Assembly (NCBI GenBank): GCA_011051815.1
Contig: DRKK01000010.1
Location: 1-10,432 of the forward strand
Origin: Sphingomonadales bacterium
GTDB lineage: Bacteria > Pseudomonadota > Alphaproteobacteria > Sphingomonadales > Emcibacteraceae
DNA length: 10,432 bases
Direction: 5' to 3'
A program made the translations under genes and the position numbers. Positions 7,038 to 10,432 of the stretch are shown one piece after another (the stretch's first letter is position 1; each line of letters opens with the position of its first letter). Under the pieces are notes generated by a model that saw only the letters and a program-made list of their open reading frames with translations, did not search any database and had not been told where the DNA came from.

Positions 7038-7141
7038 TATCAAAAACATGACCTTGTCGCATGATTCCCCTTGATCTTCGGGGAAGTATTTCGCATGTTT
7101 AGGCCCGAAATACAGCTCACCTCTTTGGATATAGACAGAAT
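7038..7141 (+). other. rodZ-ispG spacer with nested inverted repeats
   Basis: An outer inverted repeat AAACATG (7044-7050) / CATGTTT (7094-7100) encloses an inner one, TTCCCC (7065-7070) / GGGGAA (7080-7085). TCGCATG also occurs twice in direct orientation (7057-7063, 7091-7097). The inner stem is six base pairs with a nine-base loop and is followed by GTATTTCGC, not a clean T tract, so at best it is a weak terminator or attenuator. The ispG ribosome binding site is weak. No clear promoter could be fixed. Confidence 0.35.
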
Positions 7142-8251
7142 ATGAGTATCAGGCCCTACCGCGATATTATGCGCCGTTCGTCACGACAGATCATGGTCGG
7201 TGATGTTTCTGTGGGCGGCGATGCGCCGATCTCGGTGCAGAGCATGACCAATACATTGACCACGGATGTGGCGGCGACTATTGGTCAGATCAACCAGATG
7301 GCCGAGGCGGGCGTTGATATTGCCCGTGTCTCCTGCCCGGATGAAGGTTCCACAAAGGCCCTGAAAGAGATTATTGCCGAGGTCACGGTGCCGGTGGTGG
7401 CGGATATTCATTTTCATTACCGCCGCGCCATAGAGGCCGCCGAGGCCGGGGCCGCGTGCCTGCGGATTAATCCGGGCAATATTGGTTCTGCGGACCGGGT
7501 GCGGGAAGTTGTGGCGGCGGCAAAGGATCATGGCTGTTCCATGCGCATCGGGGTTAATGCCGGCTCGCTGGAAAAGCATCTTCTGGAACAGTTTGGCGAA
7601 CCCTGCCCCGACGCCATGGTGCAAAGCGCGCTGGAACATGCCCGGATTCTGGAGGATAATGATTTTTTCGAGTTTAAGATTAGCGTCAAGGCCTCGGACG
7701 TCTTTTTGGCGGTGGCGGCCTATCAGGGGTTGGCGGAGGCCTGTGATTATCCGCTTCACCTTGGCATTACCGAGGCCGGGGCCTTGCGGGCCGGGACGGT
7801 AAAATCATCCATTGGGATGGGAATGCTGCTCTGGTCCGGGGTTGGCGATACGATCCGGGTGTCCCTGTCGGCGGATCCGGTGGAAGAAGTCAAGGTGGGC
7901 TTTGATCTGCTGAAAAGCCTTGACCTTCGTCATCGGGGGGTGCGCATTGTCTCCTGCCCGTCCTGTGCGCGGCAGGCCTATCCGGTGATCAAAACGGTGG
8001 AGATTCTGGAAAAGCGGCTTGAGCATATTTCAACGCCCCTGAGTCTGAGCATCATTGGCTGTGTGGTCAACGGCCCGGGGGAGGCCCGGGAAACCGACAT
8101 TGGCCTGACCGGGGGTGGTAATGGCAACCATATGGTTTACCTGAACGGCATGTCCGACCACAAGATAGATGATGACAAGCTCGTGGATCATATTATAAGT
8201 CTTGTTGAGGAAAAAGCGGCCGCCTTGGAGGCGGAACAGAAAAAAGCATAA
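7142..8251 (+). CDS. ispG: 4-hydroxy-3-methylbut-2-en-1-yl diphosphate synthase IspG (GcpE)
   Basis: IspG reduces methylerythritol cyclodiphosphate to HMBPP, the penultimate step of the MEP isoprenoid pathway, using a 4Fe-4S cluster with flavodoxin or ferredoxin as donor. The 369-residue product has the two-domain bacterial form: a TIM barrel ([12 protein letters not shown] at 31-42, VADIHFHY at 86-93, RINPGNIG at 108-115, LGITEAGA at 207-214) and a C-terminal cluster domain. Cluster ligands are Cys272 and Cys275 in SCPSCAR, Cys307 in [12 protein letters not shown], and Glu314, matching the Cys3-Glu set of E. coli IspG. The insert domain of plant and plasmodial enzymes is absent. A charged Glu/Lys/Ala tail ends the protein. 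The gene precedes hisS by ten bases, so the two are surely co-transcribed. Its presence shows that isoprenoids, including the ubiquinone tail that UbiG's substrate carries, come from the MEP route. Confidence 0.98.
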   Translation: MSIRPYRDIMRRSSRQIMVGDVSVGGDAPISVQSMTNTLTTDVAATIGQINQMAEAGVDIARVSCPDEGSTKALKEIIAEVTVPVVADIHFHYRRAIEAAEAGAACLRINPGNIGSADRVREVVAAAKDHGCSMRIGVNAGSLEKHLLEQFGEPCPDAMVQSALEHARILEDNDFFEFKISVKASDVFLAVAAYQGLAEACDYPLHLGITEAGALRAGTVKSSIGMGMLLWSGVGDTIRVSLSADPVEEVKVGFDLLKSLDLRHRGVRIVSCPSCARQAYPVIKTVEILEKRLEHISTPLSLSIIGCVVNGPGEARETDIGLTGGGNGNHMVYLNGMSDHKIDDDKLVDHIISLVEEKAAALEAEQKKA

Positions 8252-8264
8252 GGAGCAACAAGTG
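8250..8264 (+). promoter_or_regulatory. hisS ribosome binding site fixing a GTG start
   Basis: AAGGAG at 8250-8255 overlaps the ispG TAA and lies six bases before GTG at 8262-8264. The GTG opens [13 protein letters not shown], the normal HisRS N-terminus. An in-frame ATG at 8202, inside ispG, would add twenty basic residues that are merely the shifted reading of the ispG tail. Confidence 0.9.
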
Positions 8265-9515
8265 GCGAAATTACAGCCTGTTCGCGGTACCCATGATATT
8301 ATGGGCGACAAGGCACGGACATTCCGGTTCATTCAGCAAAAATTTCAGGATATAGCCACCCGTTTCGGCCATCAGGAAATCAGCACGCCGATTTTTGAAT
8401 TTACCGAGGTTTTTAACCGCACCCTCGGCGAAACATCCGACGTGGTGTCCAAGGAAATGTACACCTTTGAGGATCGGGGCGGTGAGCTTCTGACCCTGCG
8501 CCCGGAATATACCGCTGGCATTGCCCGGGCGTTTATTTCCAATGGATTGCAACAGTCCCTGCCCTGTAAATTTTTCGGCTTTGGCCCCATGTTCCGTTAT
8601 GAGCGGCCCCAGAAAGGCCGCATGCGCCAGTTTCATCAAATGGATGTCGAAATCCTCGGCGTGCCGGAACCTCAGGCGGATATAGAGGTCTTGGCCATTG
8701 CCGCGACCCTGCTCACAGAACTGGGCCTGATGGATGACGTGACGCTGGAAATCAACAGTCTGGGCGATAGTGAGAGCCGCAATGCCTACCGGGATGCGCT
8801 GGTGACTTATTTTACCGCTCATAAAAACAGCCTCAGCGACGACAGCCTGGCCCGTCTGGACAAAAATCCCATGCGCATTTTGGACAGCAAAGACGACGGA
8901 GACCGCGAGCTGGTGAAAGACGCGCCGCGTATTTCCGACTATTACAATGAGACAACCAAAGAATTTTTCGCGGCGGTATTGTCGGGGCTGGATGCGCTGG
9001 GCATTGACTATGTCATCAACGAACGGCTGGTGCGCGGCCTTGATTATTACAGCCATACGGCCTTTGAATTTGTCACCACCAAGCTGGGCGCGCAGGGAAC
9101 GGTGCTGGCTGGCGGGCGTTATGACGGCCTGATTGAAAAGATGGGCGGTCCGGCAACGGCCGGCATCGGCTGGGCTGCGGGCATGGAACGGCTGGCGGAA
9201 CTTGTCGCACCGGACTTAATGCCGGGTGCGCCCCGCCCTATTGCCATAGTTCCCGTGGGTGCGGCGTGCCAGACAGAGGCTTTGAAGCTGGCGCAGGACT
9301 TGCGGGTGGCGGGTTTTGCGGTTGATATGTCTTACCGGGGCAATATGGGCAAGCGCATGAAACGGGCCAACAAGGCCCATGCCCTGGTCGCCGTTCTGAT
9401 CGGCGAAGATGAGCTGGCGCGGGGGGCGGTAACGGTCAAGATTTTTGATGATGGCAGCCAGAGCGAGGTGGCGCTGGATCAGGTCATGACTCATTTACAG
9501 GACATTCAGCAATGA
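8262..9515 (+). CDS. hisS: Histidyl-tRNA synthetase
   Basis: HisRS attaches histidine to tRNA(His); it is a cytoplasmic class II homodimer. The product is 417 residues from GTG 8262, a normal bacterial length. Visible elements: QPVRGTHDI at 5-13; [12 protein letters not shown] at 78-89; motif 2 [19 protein letters not shown] at 108-126; the histidine-specific [15 protein letters not shown] at 256-270; AGGRYDGL at 283-290; and motif 3 [11 protein letters not shown] at 301-311. The C-terminal anticodon domain spans about 325-417 (PIAIVPVG at 326-333). Motif 2 is of the ordinary bacterial type, unlike the divergent HisRS of several alphaproteobacterial orders. It starts ten bases after ispG, and its TGA overlaps the prfA ATG, so ispG, hisS and prfA are probably co-expressed. 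It is not the paralogue HisZ, since the HisA motif and catalytic arginines (Arg113, Arg258) are kept. Confidence 0.98.
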   Translation: MAKLQPVRGTHDIMGDKARTFRFIQQKFQDIATRFGHQEISTPIFEFTEVFNRTLGETSDVVSKEMYTFEDRGGELLTLRPEYTAGIARAFISNGLQQSLPCKFFGFGPMFRYERPQKGRMRQFHQMDVEILGVPEPQADIEVLAIAATLLTELGLMDDVTLEINSLGDSESRNAYRDALVTYFTAHKNSLSDDSLARLDKNPMRILDSKDDGDRELVKDAPRISDYYNETTKEFFAAVLSGLDALGIDYVINERLVRGLDYYSHTAFEFVTTKLGAQGTVLAGGRYDGLIEKMGGPATAGIGWAAGMERLAELVAPDLMPGAPRPIAIVPVGAACQTEALKLAQDLRVAGFAVDMSYRGNMGKRMKRANKAHALVAVLIGEDELARGAVTVKIFDDGSQSEVALDQVMTHLQDIQQ

Positions 9516-10432
9516 TCCCACAGGAAAGACTACAACAGCTGATCACCCGCCATGAGGAGCTGGAACATATGATGTCCGGCGGCAATATGTCGTCCGAGGA
9601 TATTGTCACAACGTCCAAGGAATATGCCGAACTAACCCCCATTGTAAAGGCGGCAAAGGACTATATGGTTATGGTTCGGGAGATGGCCGAGCTGGACGAA
9701 ATGATCGCCGATAAGGACGGGGATGGAGAAATGCGGGAGCTGGCAGAAATGGAACTGCTGGACCTGAAAAAGAAATTACCTGATATGGAACGGGCCGTGG
9801 AAATCATGCTGCTGCCTAAAGATGTGGATGATGACAAGAACGCCCTGCTTGAAATCCGCGCTGGCACGGGCGGTGATGAGGCGGCATTATTTGCTGGTGA
9901 TCTGTTCCGTATGTATCAACGTTTTGCCCAATTACAAGGCTGGAAGTTCGAGGTGGTAAGTGCCTCGGCCAGCGATGTGGGTGGCTTTAAGGAAGTGATT
10001 ATCTCTGTGGCGGGCAAGGGGGTATTTGCCATGTTGAAATATGAATCCGGTGGCCATCGGGTGCAACGGGTACCGGAAACGGAAACTGGCGGCCGTATTC
10101 ATACCTCTGCGGCAACCGTAGCCGTCATGCCTGAGGTGGAGGAAGTGGACATCAAGCTGGACGATAAAGACATCCGCATTGATATTTTCCGGGCCAGCGG
10201 CCCCGGCGGCCAGAGTGTTAATACCACGGACAGTGCCGTGCGTCTGACCCACCTGCCCACCGGGATCACCGTTCAGCAACAGGATGAAAAGTCCCAGCTT
10301 AAAAACCGGCAAAAGGCCATGAAAGTTCTGATGGCGCGGGTTTATGACGCGGAACGGGCCATCCGGGATGCGGAACGCGCGGCGACACGTAAAGAACAGG
10401 TGGGCAGTGGTGATCGGTCTGGCCGTATCCGC
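9512..10432 (+). CDS. prfA: Peptide chain release factor 1 (3' end cut by window)
   Basis: RF1 recognises UAA and UAG stop codons and triggers release of the finished peptide. The frame runs open from ATG 9512 to the window end, giving 307 of the usual 355-360 residues. The N-terminal coiled-coil domain covers about 1-105. [20 protein letters not shown] spans 116-135, and [12 protein letters not shown] 177-188 leads into the P-x-T codon-reading motif as Pro188-Glu189-Thr190; RF2 would have Ser-Pro-Phe, so this is RF1. The catalytic GGQ is at 232-234 in [19 protein letters not shown] (229-247), where the glutamine is methylated by Prm[16 protein letters not shown] lies at 248-262. The ATG overlaps the hisS stop (ATGA), with AGGA nine bases upstream, indicating translational coupling. 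In many alphaproteobacteria prmC follows prfA; that would lie beyond the right edge. Confidence 0.97.
   Translation, partial: MIPQERLQQLITRHEELEHMMSGGNMSSEDIVTTSKEYAELTPIVKAAKDYMVMVREMAELDEMIADKDGDGEMRELAEMELLDLKKKLPDMERAVEIMLLPKDVDDDKNALLEIRAGTGGDEAALFAGDLFRMYQRFAQLQGWKFEVVSASASDVGGFKEVIISVAGKGVFAMLKYESGGHRVQRVPETETGGRIHTSAATVAVMPEVEEVDIKLDDKDIRIDIFRASGPGGQSVNTTDSAVRLTHLPTGITVQQQDEKSQLKNRQKAMKVLMARVYDAERAIRDAERAATRKEQVGSGDRSGRIR

Noticed and set aside
8271..9056. 261-codon minus-strand open frame inside hisS
   Set aside because: Long but fully antisense to conserved HisRS motifs, with no family signature.
9512..10432. Release factor 2 (prfB) rather than RF1
   Set aside because: The codon-reading motif is Pro-Glu-Thr, not Ser-Pro-Phe, and there is no programmed-frameshift region near the start.

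Overview
The window reads as ordinary chromosome of an alphaproteobacterium. The evidence is the run ubiG / lysC / ptsP / prfA, a neighbourhood typical of that class, the alphaproteobacterial form of PtsP (GAF plus enzyme I), and a concerted-inhibition type LysC. The rodZ-ispG-hisS block in the middle is also the gene order of Escherichia coli and other gammaproteobacteria. HisS is of the ordinary bacterial type, not the divergent type found in Rhizobiales, Rhodobacterales and Caulobacterales, so I would place the organism in another alphaproteobacterial order. I cannot name a genus.

Layout. Minus strand, left edge: ubiG (346-1107) followed closely by a 5'-complete, 3'-cut fdhD (342 down to 1). 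A 160-base divergent spacer (1108-1267) separates them from a long plus-strand series: lysC (1268-2491), a nitronate monooxygenase/FabK-type flavoprotein (2519-3532), ptsP (3608-5872), an AT-rich 253-base spacer (5873-6125), rodZ-like (6126-7037), a 104-base spacer, ispG (7142-8251), hisS (8262-9515) and prfA (9512 to the right edge, cut). No tRNA, rRNA, CRISPR array, insertion sequence or prophage gene is visible. Start codons were set by Shine-Dalgarno position; ptsP and hisS begin with GTG.

How the genes relate. They are core housekeeping genes: ubiquinone methylation (UbiG), maturation of molybdenum/tungsten formate dehydrogenase (FdhD), entry to the aspartate amino-acid family (LysC), nitrogen-related phosphotransfer (PtsP), cell shape (RodZ), isoprenoid precursors (IspG), histidyl-tRNA synthesis (HisS) and translation termination (RF1). 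ispG-hisS-prfA are tightly packed (10-base gap, then a 4-base overlap) and are probably one transcript. The large gap before rodZ probably carries a separate promoter.

I see no previously undescribed multi-gene system. The points most worth a second look are small: a well-placed internal ribosome binding site inside lysC that would yield a separate regulatory subunit, a near-perfect dyad just upstream of rodZ, three GANTC methylation sites in the same spacer, a nested inverted repeat between rodZ and ispG, and a seven-G tract inside rodZ.
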